Under the pieces are notes generated by a model, which saw nothing but the letters and a program-made list of their open reading frames with translations, did no database searches and was not told the origin of the DNA. A stretch of 30,374 nucleotides of DNA from Pezizomycotina sp. ARF18 (taxonomy: Eukaryota > Ascomycota), in NCBI GenBank assembly GCA_002224055.1, contig AZLU01000126.1, positions 1 to 30,374 on the forward strand. Reading direction: 5' to 3'. Both the position numbers and the translations under genes were made by a program. Shown here piece by piece: positions 30,355 through 30,374 of this stretch. Numbering within the stretch: the stretch's first letter is position 1; each line of letters opens with the position of its first letter.

Positions 30355-30374
30355 TATAAAGGCGCATAATAGCG

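Noticed and set aside
1-30374. Clear repeat-induced point mutation across the BTB copies
   Set aside because: The breaks are mostly indels and the paralogues are too diverged; no consistent C-to-T bias was visible by eye.
1-30374. Transposon genes, tRNA, rRNA or CRISPR arrays
   Set aside because: No transposase, integrase or reverse transcriptase motif, no tRNA cloverleaf signature and no regular spaced repeat was recognised on either strand.

Overview
The window reads as nuclear DNA of a filamentous ascomycete (Pezizomycotina). The support is: short introns of about 54-110 bp with GT..CTAAC/CTAAT..AG signals; a LaeA-like SAM methyltransferase; a fungal-type NACHT (NLR) gene; several secreted or cell-surface cysteine-rich proteins; and many copies of the fungal BTB/POZ protein family. 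Coding remnants are about 50% GC or more and the spacers are clearly richer in A+T. No prokaryotic features were seen, and no tRNA, rRNA or CRISPR array was recognised.

Almost no gene here is an intact ORF. Each recognisable protein has to be read across two or three frames, so gene models rest on conserved peptides in consistent order rather than on open frames. Layout: 1-1858 AT-rich spacer; 1859-2555 secreted Tyr/Ser/Pro/Lys repeat protein; 3565-10828 five BTB loci (BTB-1 +, BTB-2 +, BTB-3 -, BTB-4 +, BTB-5 +); 11331-12501 methyltransferase (-); 13159-16682 BTB-6 (-), a coiled-coil remnant (-) and BTB-7 (-, the best preserved); 17684-19769 a multi-module cysteine-rich secreted protein (-); about 20220-21530 NACHT gene (-); 22394-25997 BTB-8 (-, C-terminal fragment), BTB-9 (+) and BTB-10 (+); about 26357-27060 a diverged tandem repeat; about 27370-28178 a possible membrane protein (-); 29146 to the window edge a cysteine-rich type I membrane protein (+).

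The main result is a local expansion of ten BTB loci. They share one architecture: BTB/POZ domain; one phase-0 intron just after the PFK-like end of exon 1; a helical region with the motif [AL]xKY[IL][VI]PxLK; a VYTTTPxSDRGLRN-like block; the motif [LV]PxxxxDI; a coiled coil; and a C-terminal pair of Cys-x2-4-Cys motifs. No function has been shown for this set. BTB proteins often act as Cul3 adaptors or dimerisation modules, but nothing here proves that role.

The frame breaks are mostly single-base indels, several of them contractions of short homopolymers, in sequence that otherwise keeps family residues. Two explanations fit: a recently decayed gene nursery, or a draft assembly with uncorrected indels. 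Raw-read mapping would decide between them. I label these loci pseudogene with that reservation.
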